DNA of 22,710 nucleotides from JANNFX01 sp031380225 (GTDB lineage Bacteria > Pseudomonadota > Alphaproteobacteria > Rhizobiales > Hyphomicrobiaceae): assembly GCA_031380225.1 (NCBI GenBank), contig JANNFX010000198.1, positions 1-22,710 on the forward strand, written 5' to 3'. The notes under the pieces were generated by a model. That model was given only the letters and a program-made list of their open reading frames with translations. It made no database searches and had not been told where the DNA came from. Numbering within the stretch: position 1 is the first letter of the stretch; the number at the start of each line of letters is the position of its first letter. Shown one piece after another: positions 8,567-15,704 of the stretch. The position numbers were made by a program, and so were the translations under genes.

Positions 8567-9205
8567 ATGTCCTCCTTCCCAGAAACAATGATCGATCGCT
8601 ACAAGCGGTTCCGCCTCAGGCATTTCATGCCCCATGCCGATCAGTACGAAGAATTGGCCACCTACGGCCAGAACCCTGATACAATGCTGATCTCCTGTTG
8701 TGATAGCCGCGTTGATCCAGAAACGATTTTCAATGCCATGCCGGGCGAACTGTTTATCGTTCGTAACGTTGCCAATCTGGTGCCACCTTTTGAAACTGGC
8801 GGACGCTATCATGGCGTCAGCACGGCAATTGAATTTGCCGTATTAAATTTGCGGGTAAAGCATATCATTATTATGGGCCACTCTGGCTGCGGCGGCGTGC
8901 GCGCGGCCCTTGATCAAAGCGCTGCAATCCAAACCGAAGCGATGTTTATTTCGCGCTGGATGTCGATGCTGGACGATGCCCGGACGCATGTGTTGGCGAC
9001 AAATCCGGACCAGCCGCAAGCCGTCAAGCAGCAAGCACTTGAGAAGGAATGCGTAAAGACTTCAATTGCCAATTTGAGGACCTTCCCCTTTGTGAAGGAC
9101 CGCGAAGATAAAGGCCGCATCAGCTTGCATGGTGCCTACTTTGACATCGCAAGCGGCACGCTTCAGGTCCTCAACCACTCACGCGGCGAATTTGTAAAAC
9201 TATGA
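8567..9205 (+). CDS. Beta-class carbonic anhydrase
   Basis: This 212-residue zinc enzyme interconverts CO2 and bicarbonate in the cytoplasm. The beta-class zinc site is visible: CxDxR as C44-x-D46-x-R48, then H105 and C108 in MGHSGCGG. The Asp-Arg dyad (D46/R48) is intact. GRYHGVSTAIEFAVLNL is the usual helix before the His/Cys site. ATG 8567 has GGAG 8 nt upstream. The frame is open further upstream to 8438, but that region overlaps the previous gene. The gene ends convergently with ccmG, separated by a perfect palindrome. Confidence 0.95.
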   Translation: MSSFPETMIDRYKRFRLRHFMPHADQYEELATYGQNPDTMLISCCDSRVDPETIFNAMPGELFIVRNVANLVPPFETGGRYHGVSTAIEFAVLNLRVKHIIIMGHSGCGGVRAALDQSAAIQTEAMFISRWMSMLDDARTHVLATNPDQPQAVKQQALEKECVKTSIANLRTFPFVKDREDKGRISLHGAYFDIASGTLQVLNHSRGEFVKL

Positions 9206-9219
9206 TCGCGCGCGCGATC
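9204..9219. terminator. Perfect 16-bp palindrome between convergent stops
   Basis: GATCGCGCGCGCGATC is an exact palindrome that begins inside the carbonic anhydrase TGA and ends one base before the ccmG TAA. It is correctly placed for a bidirectional terminator or transcript-end stabiliser. There is only a short TTT on the + side and no U-tract on the other, so it may simply be a GC-rich barrier. Confidence 0.45.
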
Positions 9220-9220
9220 T

Positions 9221-9862
9221 TTAGCGAGTAGCGGCCGCGCCGGTTGGTTCTGGTGCGGCAGCAGCTTTGATGGCGGGTAATAGTTTCTGCTCAAGACTTT
9301 CAAGCGTTATTTCGCCGATGTGCTTATAGGCAATTTGACCTCGGCCGTTGACGACGAACGTTTCAGGCATGCCATAGACGCCCCAGTCAATCGCGCCGCG
9401 GCCAGTCGCGTCCGTGCCAAGCTTTTTGAATGGATTGCTTCGGCGATTGAGGAAGCTGATCGCGGCTGCCGGCGTGTCTTTGTAATTGACGCCAACTAGA
9501 TCGGCGCTGTCGCCGATACGCTTTTGCAACTCGACCAGAATTGCGTGTTCGGTGACACAAGGCTGGCACCAAGATGCCCAGAAGTTGACGACGGTAACCC
9601 GGCCATTGCCGAGATCAGCTGCAAGCAAGCCCGGAACAGCCACACCATCGTGAGCCAATCCGTCTAAGGGTGGGAACGAAACCGATGGCACGGGCTTACC
9701 GATCAGCGCTGACGGTATTTTGGACGGGTCAGCGTAAAACAATGCGTAAAGGAACAGCGCGGCTAAACCTGCGAAAACAAGCGCCGGTAGCTTCTTGACC
9801 CACAGCGGCCGGTGACGGCTGGTTGGGTGGCGCGAACCGGGATTGACCACGGGTGTCTGCAT
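9221..9862 (-). CDS. ccmG: Cytochrome c biogenesis thiol:disulfide oxidoreductase CcmG/DsbE
   Basis: CcmG is a membrane-anchored periplasmic thioredoxin-fold reductant that keeps apocytochrome or CcmH cysteines reduced for haem attachment. The 213-residue product has one N-terminal transmembrane segment (about 25-43, LPALVFAGLAALFLYALFY), the active site WASWCQPC with the CxxC pair, and the CcmG-specific acidic/Gly-rich region followed by cis-Pro motif VYGMPETFVV. Its C-terminal tail is Ala-rich. It begins 21 nt after the ccmD stop with AAGGA upstream, so ccmC-ccmD-ccmG form a transcription unit. Confidence 0.95.
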   Translation of the reverse strand: MQTPVVNPGSRHPTSRHRPLWVKKLPALVFAGLAALFLYALFYADPSKIPSALIGKPVPSVSFPPLDGLAHDGVAVPGLLAADLGNGRVTVVNFWASWCQPCVTEHAILVELQKRIGDSADLVGVNYKDTPAAAISFLNRRSNPFKKLGTDATGRGAIDWGVYGMPETFVVNGRGQIAYKHIGEITLESLEQKLLPAIKAAAAPEPTGAAATR

Positions 9863-9883
9863 GTTCGATCCTTGTCCGCTGGT

Positions 9884-10060
9884 TTACATACCGGGCGAGG
9901 GTTGATCGCTGCGCCGTTTGACGCCCTTGGACTCAAGTGCAGCCAACGCGGCGGCCTGGCGTTTTCCGTCAAAGACCAGCCAGGCGATCAGCGCGGCCAA
10001 AACACCAATCACAGCGGCATAAGCGGTCAAGATAAACGAAGCGTGTGGTCCAAGATCCAT
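9884..10060 (-). CDS. ccmD: Haem exporter protein CcmD
   Basis: CcmD is a small single-pass inner-membrane protein of the CcmABCD complex; it helps release holo-CcmE. I translated this 58-residue frame by hand. It begins MDLGPHASFILTAYAA, which is the diagnostic CcmD N terminus. One transmembrane segment follows (about 8-31), then a Lys/Arg/Ala-rich cytoplasmic helix (DGKRQAAALAALESKG). An ideal ribosome site AGGAG lies 8 nt upstream of the ATG. It sits 17 bp after the ccmC stop and 21 bp before ccmG, exactly where CcmD is expected. Its small size means automatic callers can miss it. Confidence 0.93.
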   Translation of the reverse strand: MDLGPHASFILTAYAAVIGVLAALIAWLVFDGKRQAAALAALESKGVKRRSDQPSPGM

Positions 10061-10077
10061 GGTTTTCGCTCCTCTGA

Positions 10078-10842
10078 TTAGGCCGATCGGCTATTAGCTC
10101 GCTCCGCCGCCGCAATGGTGAGTGACTTAACGCGGCGGCGCAGAATTTCGGTCCGCATGCCCTTTAAGTGCATTGCCAAGAATAACATGGTGAACCCGAA
10201 CGCCGAGATCAACAGTGGCCAGCGCATACTAGGATCAACGGTTTGTGTAAATCCGGTCGACGGTTGATGCAGCGTATTCCACCAATTGACTGAAAACTTG
10301 ATGACCGGCAGCAGCGCTACACCGGTGAGGCCGAGGATCGCCGTCAATTTGGCTGCCGCGCTTTCGTCTTCAATCGATGACCGGAGTGCGATGAGCCCCA
10401 TGTAGAGGAACAACAATACTAACACCGACGTCATGCGCGCATCCCATTGCCAATAGGTGCCCCACATCGGCTTGCCCCACAGCGAGCCGGTGATCAGTGC
10501 CAACAATGTGAAAGCGGCGCCAATCGGTGCGGCGGCTTTGGCCGATACATCAGCGAGAGGATGGCGGAAGACGAGCAATCCAAAGCTCGATACGGCAACG
10601 ATGCCGTAGCCCATCATGGCCAGCCAGGCGGCCGGCACATGCACGTACATAATCTTGACAGTCTGGCCTTGCTGATAGTCGGGCGGGGCGACGAACCAGA
10701 CCAGGAACATGGCGTAGCCGATCAAAACCGTAGCCGCCGCCGCGAACACGGGCATCAGCCAGCCGGACAGTTCCATAAACCGCGTCGGGTTTGCTAATCG
10801 TTGCGCAAGGGTCTGAGTTTGGGATTGAGCTTGAGTTTGCAT
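10078..10842 (-). CDS. ccmC: Haem exporter/haem-handling protein CcmC
   Basis: CcmC is an integral inner-membrane protein that presents haem to the chaperone CcmE. The 254-residue product has six hydrophobic segments and the tryptophan-rich haem-handling motif WGTYWQWDARMTS (about 128-140) on a periplasmic loop. Conserved histidines lie in MYVHVPAAW and NTLHQP. The Gln/Thr-rich N terminus (QTQAQSQTQTLAQ) is unusual and may be an extension. A TTG lies one codon upstream of the ATG; neither has a clear ribosome site, so the start is uncertain. It lies 57 bp downstream of a symporter gene, and no ccmA or ccmB is adjacent in this window. Confidence 0.93.
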   Translation of the reverse strand: MQTQAQSQTQTLAQRLANPTRFMELSGWLMPVFAAAATVLIGYAMFLVWFVAPPDYQQGQTVKIMYVHVPAAWLAMMGYGIVAVSSFGLLVFRHPLADVSAKAAAPIGAAFTLLALITGSLWGKPMWGTYWQWDARMTSVLVLLFLYMGLIALRSSIEDESAAAKLTAILGLTGVALLPVIKFSVNWWNTLHQPSTGFTQTVDPSMRWPLLISAFGFTMLFLAMHLKGMRTEILRRRVKSLTIAAAERANSRSA

Positions 10843-10899
10843 CAATAAGGATTAGCTGGTGCCACCTGTCTAGGCAATGAACGCCCAGCCGCAGGCCGA

Positions 10900-12927
10900 T
10901 TACAATTCGGTAGGCAAAGCCATACCGCGGGCGGCGGATACCACGCCGTCTTGTTCGGAACTGGGCCATGGCGTGACAAGGCTGACGAGCACGGTTACTG
11001 TCAACGCCGCAGGAACGGCGAGCACAACTGCGCCGTGTTGGGCCAATAATCGCCAGGCCTCCAACGCGCCTCCGTTGCTGACAACGACCGGAAGGCCGAG
11101 ATATGATGCGATCGCTGCCCCAGTAACCAAACCGGCGACAGCTCCATAACAATTGGTGCGCCGCATCCACAGTCCGGCGATCAGCAACGGGAATAGTGTT
11201 GCAGCGACTAGCGCCAGTGAGAAGGCTGTTGCTCCGCCAAGATTGGCACCTGCCTCGGCCATCACAAAACCAGCCAAGACGACCAGCACTAAGCCCGCTT
11301 TTGTACCTCGAGGCTCAAAGCCTGCGGCACGATCGGAGCCAAGAATGGATTCGAGCAGATCACGGTTGAGCGCCGTGGCTGCCAGCGCCGCAGCGGCGCC
11401 CGCAACGGCCAACGGTATCGACAGCAATCCCGCAATCGCCAACGAAATGACGGCACCTGGCACACCAGCGATCGCCGGAAGCGCCGCGATCAGTCCGGCC
11501 CCATCAATTTCCAGAGACGGCAATGTCACGAAGCCGGTCTTGTTGCCCGCTGCTTTCGCTGCCACAGGCAAGATACTTTCGCGCACAGACTGCCAGCCAT
11601 AATCGGGCGGCAAAGTCGCCGATCCTGCGATTGCCTCGGCGCTGGCTAAGAACGCGGCCTTCACAGAGTCCTTTAAAGATGCCCAGGCTTTGGCATCAGG
11701 CGAGCCCTCGCCGAGCGCCGCCCCAACCGCGGCCGGCGTCTTTGCGCCGCTCAACACCGTCTCTGCCACCCGGTCGAAGAGCTGCAACGACACGCCATGA
11801 ATGCGAACCGTGCCACTCTGTGACAGTGGCTCAACCCAATTTGGCAGTGCCGCGAACGTGGTTTGCTTCTCGATCATTTTATAGACCGTGACTTTGCTGA
11901 ATGCAGCCCAAGCTACCGCCGAAAGTGCCACATAAACGGCGAATGCGATCAGCCACGCAGTCGATGATCGCGAAACAGTGAGCGACGATTGCGCCAGCGA
12001 TCGCTGCAGCAACATTGGTAGAGCGGCCGTCACGACGGCAAGTGTCAGCGCAATCAATAAAAACAAATCACTGCCGAAATGTCCGAATGGTTTTGTGTAG
12101 GACTTGAGACTTGTCGCGCTCGCGAGCCCCTTTTCAATCAAGCTGTATTCAAGATCGGTAATCGACTTCAGCGTGCTGGCGACAGCCACTTGGGCAGATG
12201 GCACACCTGAAAGTTTTGCCGCACAAACGGCGCCGGCAACGGCAAGCGCAATCACCGTGACCAGGCCAAAAGCCATGCCGGTCCAGTTGCCGCCGTTGAC
12301 GCCGCCAGGCAGCACCGACAACACCACGATTGAGGTCGCAAGGCCGATGGCCAGCGGCAGTGGCACACCCAACGCAACCCAACCAAACCATCCAGCTGCC
12401 TGAAGAGCTGATGCAAAGATCAAGGCGCTAGCGATCAAGATGATCAATGCTGCGATGGCTTGCGCAACATTGCCAAAGCGCTTGCCGATAAACTGGGACA
12501 CTGTTTCAGAGCCAGATTGAGCAAGATAGGGCGTGATTAAAACGCCTGCGATCACCAACCCGGCAATCGGGCCGATTGCGAATGCAAGGCCGTCGAACCC
12601 TAAATTTGTAAGTCCACCCGACATGACTAAAAACGGCATGACCGAAAACCAAGCCGCAAGGGATGACAGCGCTCCAGATACGGCTGGAATCGTCCGGCTT
12701 GATGTAAAGTAATGGCGAGCATTAGACGTCCGCGCCATCCATCCAATGATTGGTATAATTGCGAGAAGAAGCGCTGGCAGCATTGGCGCCAAAGTTAATG
12801 GTGCAGCTCCAAGGCTTTCGGTCAGGGCCAGAAAAGCCGTGAGCCCCAGGAGCCCACATAGAATGACCGCGATGATTTTGCCGGCGTTGCTCGATAGACT
12901 GTCGCCTTGGTCGTCGTTTCTGAGCAT
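10900..12927 (-). CDS. Sodium:solute symporter family protein (divergent, with a long internal insertion)
   Basis: A 675-residue polytopic inner-membrane protein of the sodium:solute symporter (SSS) superfamily, closest in layout to the VC_2705-like acetate/organic-acid branch. Supporting patterns are the early SSRTIPAVSGALSSLAAWFS with a GG-LTNLGFDG loop, the SETVSQFIGKRFG helix, the GG-x-W-T segment (GGVNGGNWTGMAFG) and TAALPMLLQRSL, where relatives read AALPHxLMR. About 13-14 hydrophobic segments are visible. Residues about 345-470 form a mainly soluble, Ala-rich stretch that I do not recall in typical members. The ATG directly abuts the stop of the small upstream membrane protein (TAGATG), so the two are translationally linked. 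The substrate is unknown. Confidence 0.78.
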   Translation of the reverse strand: MLRNDDQGDSLSSNAGKIIAVILCGLLGLTAFLALTESLGAAPLTLAPMLPALLLAIIPIIGWMARTSNARHYFTSSRTIPAVSGALSSLAAWFSVMPFLVMSGGLTNLGFDGLAFAIGPIAGLVIAGVLITPYLAQSGSETVSQFIGKRFGNVAQAIAALIILIASALIFASALQAAGWFGWVALGVPLPLAIGLATSIVVLSVLPGGVNGGNWTGMAFGLVTVIALAVAGAVCAAKLSGVPSAQVAVASTLKSITDLEYSLIEKGLASATSLKSYTKPFGHFGSDLFLLIALTLAVVTAALPMLLQRSLAQSSLTVSRSSTAWLIAFAVYVALSAVAWAAFSKVTVYKMIEKQTTFAALPNWVEPLSQSGTVRIHGVSLQLFDRVAETVLSGAKTPAAVGAALGEGSPDAKAWASLKDSVKAAFLASAEAIAGSATLPPDYGWQSVRESILPVAAKAAGNKTGFVTLPSLEIDGAGLIAALPAIAGVPGAVISLAIAGLLSIPLAVAGAAAALAATALNRDLLESILGSDRAAGFEPRGTKAGLVLVVLAGFVMAEAGANLGGATAFSLALVAATLFPLLIAGLWMRRTNCYGAVAGLVTGAAIASYLGLPVVVSNGGALEAWRLLAQHGAVVLAVPAALTVTVLVSLVTPWPSSEQDGVVSAARGMALPTEL

Positions 12928-13356
12928 CTAACTTTCGCTCCCTCCGGTGAGGCCGGAGCGGCTGCGCTCACTTTCAATGTGCTGCTGCTTACGCTTGAAA
13001 AGTATGAACAGATACAGCATGGCGATCGTCACGCCGTAAGATACCAGTAAATAACCGGCCGGCCATCCACCAAGCGAAGCAGCCCCCATGCGTCCTGCCG
13101 TTAACAACACCAGCGCTGCCAAAGCAGTGAGCGTCACACACATGAGTGCCAGTGTTCTAAACCAGACCGTCTCACCGTCGCGGCCATCACGGACATGCCG
13201 GAAGAGGCCGTGCCCGGCCAACATTAGCCCAGCGCCACCAATCACAAGGCTAATTGTACTTTGAAATCCCTGAATGGGAAGTCCAGGAGGAACGTACCCA
13301 GCGCCAAAAAAAGCCGCGATAGCAGCCAGGAAAAGTCCAAAAACAATCTCGATCAT
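12928..13356 (-). CDS. Small membrane protein with DUF4212-like C terminus, probable symporter partner
   Basis: A 142-residue protein with about four transmembrane segments (about 3-23, 33-52, 66-87 and 98-117). The C-terminal segment, GGWPAGYLLVSYGV then LYLFILFKRKQQ, resembles DUF4212, the short protein usually encoded immediately upstream of VC_2705-type symporters. Here it is longer than the usual 80-100 residues because of two extra N-terminal membrane segments. The stop codon touches the symporter start, which supports a functional pair. The DUF4212 assignment is from memory of the pattern and is moderate. Confidence 0.65.
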   Translation of the reverse strand: MIEIVFGLFLAAIAAFFGAGYVPPGLPIQGFQSTISLVIGGAGLMLAGHGLFRHVRDGRDGETVWFRTLALMCVTLTALAALVLLTAGRMGAASLGGWPAGYLLVSYGVTIAMLYLFILFKRKQQHIESERSRSGLTGGSES

Positions 13357-13472
13357 TCTGAACTCAACTTACAGACCCACCAACACCGACTGGCCACATA
13401 CCCCACATAGCCGCAAACGGTGTATCGCAGTCTAGTCAACCGCCGCAATCATTGCCTTTTGGTAGGCGCAAA

Positions 13473-14243
13473 TTAGGACGATTTCTGGGACTTTACGGCA
13501 TCAATCGACGCCTTGGCAGCGTTAATCAGCATGCGCATGTCGGTTTGCAGCGAACAGAACTGAAACCCTTCACTGTAACGCTCAAGCGCCGTCGCAGGTC
13601 CGTCGGTATGAACGGCCGCGATCAACCCTTTGGCGCGGGTCTTGGCGCGTACATTGGCCATGGCGTCCAAGACTGGCTGACTGTCCGGCGCCATCGAAGG
13701 CGCAACTCCCATCGACAGCGAAAGATCACCGGGCCCGACATAGATCCCGTCCAGGCCCGGCACGCTCAGAATCGCGTCAATGTTGGCGACCGCTTCAGCG
13801 GTCTCGACCTGGGCCAGCAACACCACTTCGTTATTGGCATTTTGCCAGTAGCCGGTGCCGGCATAGTAAACGGCACGGTTGGGACCAAACGAGCGCCAGC
13901 CGATCGGGGGATAGCGGCAAGCGCCGACAAACGCCTCGGCGTCTTTGCGGGTGTTGATCATCGGACAAATGACGCCGTAGGCCCCAGCATCCAGCACCTT
14001 CATCAAGATGCCAGGTTCGTTCCATGGCACGCGGACAAATGGCGTCGCCGAAGACGTCGAGATGGCTTGCAACATTTGGAAGGCTTGAGCGTAGTCGATA
14101 GCGCCGTGCTGAAGATCGACAGTGACGGCATCGAATCCCTGATGCGCCAATGCTTCGGCGATATGCGAACTTGCGATTGAGCACCAGGCGTTTACGACCC
14201 GCCCACCGCCGCTCAGAATTGCCTTGGCAGCATTGGGCCGCAT
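13473..14243 (-). CDS. HpcH/HpaI-family 2-oxo-acid aldolase
   Basis: A 256-residue class II pyruvate/oxo-acid aldolase of the HpcH/HpaI (4-hydroxy-2-oxoheptanedioate or 2-keto-3-deoxy-sugar acid aldolase) type, a divalent-metal-dependent TIM barrel in the cytoplasm. Expected catalytic residues are present: H46 (DLQHG), R71 (PFVRVP), metal ligands E147 (AQVET) and D173 (VGPGDLS). RSFGP (117-121) is the usual loop. A GTG 21 bases further upstream would add 7 residues; ATG 14243 has a GGA-containing site about 10 nt upstream and aligns better. No catabolic partners lie next to it, so the physiological substrate cannot be inferred. Confidence 0.9.
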   Translation of the reverse strand: MRPNAAKAILSGGGRVVNAWCSIASSHIAEALAHQGFDAVTVDLQHGAIDYAQAFQMLQAISTSSATPFVRVPWNEPGILMKVLDAGAYGVICPMINTRKDAEAFVGACRYPPIGWRSFGPNRAVYYAGTGYWQNANNEVVLLAQVETAEAVANIDAILSVPGLDGIYVGPGDLSLSMGVAPSMAPDSQPVLDAMANVRAKTRAKGLIAAVHTDGPATALERYSEGFQFCSLQTDMRMLINAAKASIDAVKSQKSS

Positions 14244-14286
14244 GTTCGATCGATCCAGAAACACACGAATTTAAATACTATTCCAG

Positions 14287-14320
14287 AAACACAACGGGGC
14301 GGCACTTGCGTACCACCCCG
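14287..14320 (-). terminator. Possible intrinsic terminator between PCu(A)C gene and aldolase gene
   Basis: CGGGGCGG (14295-14302) pairs with CCACCCCG (14313-14320) with one mismatch across a 10-nt loop. Read on the - strand the stem is followed by TTGTGTTT, a weak U-rich tract. It lies downstream of the copper chaperone gene and about 45 bp before the aldolase start. Confidence 0.4.
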
Positions 14321-14491
14321 AGGCGCATTTCCCTAGACTTGAGCCGTTTTCGGCAACTTATGTGGCGCGCATTTTCTGCGTCATCCTGAGGCGGACCATG
14401 TTGAAACAGACAGCCTATGTCAAGCGATTGCTGGTTAGCTGCGCTGCAAAAATTTTCCGTTAACGGCCGGAATAATACTTCAACACTGAGA

Positions 14492-15037
14492 TCAATGTTG
14501 ACCTTCTCCGTCGCCTGATCCCGAGCCTTCCATTCCATCTGGGGCCGCTGCCGCGCCGCTGCCCGCTGCGGTTGTGTCCGGACCCAATGAACCAATTGCT
14601 TCAATTGTTGCCGTGACTGTCACTTGGCCCGATTTCTCAAATGTGAACGTCAAGGGCAATGGTTCACCTTGTTTCAATGGAGCCTTTAAATCGAACAACA
14701 TGATGTGGTCACCGCCCGGCGCCAGAGCACGCGATTCGCCATCTGCAATGGCTATTTTTTCGACACGTCGCATTTTCATGACGCCGTCTTGTTCAATATG
14801 CGTGTGGATCTCGGCGCGACCGGCTGCTGGTGTTGCAACAGCCAACAACGTATCGCCGGTTCCACCCTTGATGCCTTCGATCACAACATAAGCGGCGCCA
14901 GTTGCAGCGCCTCCCGGCGTTGCCCTTGCCCAAGCCTTAGTCACAGTCGCAGCTGGCTCCGCAGCAGCCGGTCCACTGCCAGTGACAAGCGCGAGCACAA
15001 TCAACGATGACAGTCTGACGACTGCGTGACGAAACAT
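14492..15037 (-). CDS. Periplasmic copper chaperone PCu(A)C
   Basis: PCu(A)C proteins bind Cu(I) in the periplasm and deliver it to the CuA/CuB centres of cytochrome c oxidases. The 181-residue product has a Sec signal peptide (hydrophobic SSLIVLALVTGSG, cleavage near AAA-EP around residue 33). The Cu(I) motif H-x10-M-x21-H-x-M is perfect: His in AEIHTH, Met in MKM, then DHIM. The tail is Gly/Ala/Ser-rich and ends in His. The frame is open upstream to 15211, but ATG 15037 has GAAGG about 8 nt upstream and begins the signal peptide. An intrinsic terminator lies just upstream of this gene, so it probably has its own promoter. Confidence 0.92.
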   Translation of the reverse strand: MFRHAVVRLSSLIVLALVTGSGPAAAEPAATVTKAWARATPGGAATGAAYVVIEGIKGGTGDTLLAVATPAAGRAEIHTHIEQDGVMKMRRVEKIAIADGESRALAPGGDHIMLFDLKAPLKQGEPLPLTFTFEKSGQVTVTATIEAIGSLGPDTTAAGSGAAAAPDGMEGSGSGDGEGQH

Positions 15038-15083
15038 AGCACAACCTTCAATAGCGACGATGGACGGCAGCTTATAGCAGCTA

Positions 15084-15118
15084 AAAAACGGCAACGCCGC
15101 GGCTCGAAAGCCGCGGCG
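15084..15118 (-). terminator. Strong intrinsic terminator downstream of the small acidic gene
   Basis: On the - strand CGCCGCGGCT pairs perfectly with AGCCGCGGCG (10 bp, all Watson-Crick) across a UUCG tetraloop. Six bases later comes TTTTTT (15084-15089). The UUCG loop, GC-rich stem and U-run make this the clearest terminator in the window. It lies 30 bp after the stop of the gene ending at 15148. Confidence 0.8.
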
Positions 15119-15147
15119 AATGAGTTCTGGATGAGAGCCGGAACGGA

Positions 15148-15342
15148 TTAGGCAGCCAATTGCATCAGCTTCGGGCGCAGTGCGCGCATTTCCTGGGCCG
15201 CTTCTTCCCAAGTCACGCGATCATCGGCCAGCGAGGTGCCGTCTGAAGCTGATTCGACGCAATCCGCTTCCGCGACTTCGAGCGCGTAAAGCACCGTCTC
15301 AAGCTCATCTTTGCTCAAGGTTACGGTTACTTGATCTTCCAT
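15148..15342 (-). CDS. Small acidic conserved-looking protein of unknown function
   Basis: A 64-residue cytoplasmic protein with no membrane segment or signal peptide. The sequence reads as two amphipathic helices (SKDELETVLYALEVAEAD and RVTWEEAAQEMRALRPKLMQL) joined by a Ser/Asp-rich loop. It is acidic. An ideal ribosome site AAGGAG lies 7 nt before the ATG, and a strong terminator follows, which is good evidence that it is a real gene. I do not recognise a family. Confidence 0.75.
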   Translation of the reverse strand: MEDQVTVTLSKDELETVLYALEVAEADCVESASDGTSLADDRVTWEEAAQEMRALRPKLMQLAA

Positions 15343-15357
15343 TGGAGTCTCCTTGGG

Positions 15358-15624
15358 TCAAAAAAAGCCAGTTTGTTGGAGACGCATTACCCAGCGCACA
15401 GCCGGGTGAACCGGCGCCGCGCTGCTCGCAATTTCATAAACTGATTCCGTGCCCAATCGTGGCAATAGGCGGGCAAAATCCAAATTTTCCCGCGCCGTGT
15501 TCTCCTTCCGCCTAACCGACGAATTTCCTGATACGTCAACGACTAATACCGGTGCGCCAAAGTTTTGACTCTTCCATTTCTGGAAGGCGCGGCGACACGC
15601 GTTCCCCCGCAAGGGGACTTCCAA
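15358..15624 (-). CDS. Doubtful ORF upstream of the small acidic gene
   Basis: An 88-codon frame with only a TTG start and no visible ribosome site. Its last part (PVLVVDVSGNSS, then ENLDFARLLPRLGTESVYEIASS) reads like protein, and its stop lies 15 nt before the next gene's ATG. Its first 20 codons, however, run through two hairpins and very GC-rich DNA. It may be a real small gene with a later start, a decayed gene, or chance. No family recognised. Confidence 0.25.
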   Translation of the reverse strand: MEVPLRGNACRRAFQKWKSQNFGAPVLVVDVSGNSSVRRKENTARENLDFARLLPRLGTESVYEIASSAAPVHPAVRWVMRLQQTGFF

Positions 15625-15684
15625 GTGGTCGCGCGAGCCGGCCGCCGCGCGCCGCCAGCCTCGAGGCGCGTTAAAACTTTTGAC
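15551..15684. repeat. Repeat pair and hairpins in the GC-rich gap after the RmlC-like gene
   Basis: Two imperfect direct copies, GGTGCGCCAAAGTTTTGAC (15551-15569) and the related 15663-15684, flank a very GC-rich core. The second contains GTTAAAA-C-TTTTGAC, a near-perfect dyad. Inside lie two stems: CTTCCA-TTTC-TGGAAG (15571-15586; a GAAA tetraloop on the - strand) and TCCCC-CGCAA-GGGGA (15603-15617). The region 15625-15704 holds no gene that I can support. The structure could be a small mobile palindromic unit or a structured RNA. Confidence 0.5.
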
Positions 15685-15704
15685 CGCTGGTATAATACGG
15701 TGTT

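Noticed and set aside
14398..14463. 21-codon + strand ORF (MLKQTAYVKRLLVSCAAKIFR) with GAGG upstream
   Set aside because: Too short, no conservation evidence, and it lies alone between two - strand genes.
14278..14604. - strand ORF overlapping the 3' end of the PCu(A)C gene in another frame
   Set aside because: The overlapping copper chaperone frame is certain, with a perfect Cu(I) motif.
15691..15696. Perfect TATAAT on the + strand downstream of the RmlC-like gene
   Set aside because: No -35 element at proper spacing (TTGACC is only 5 bp away) and no + strand gene follows.
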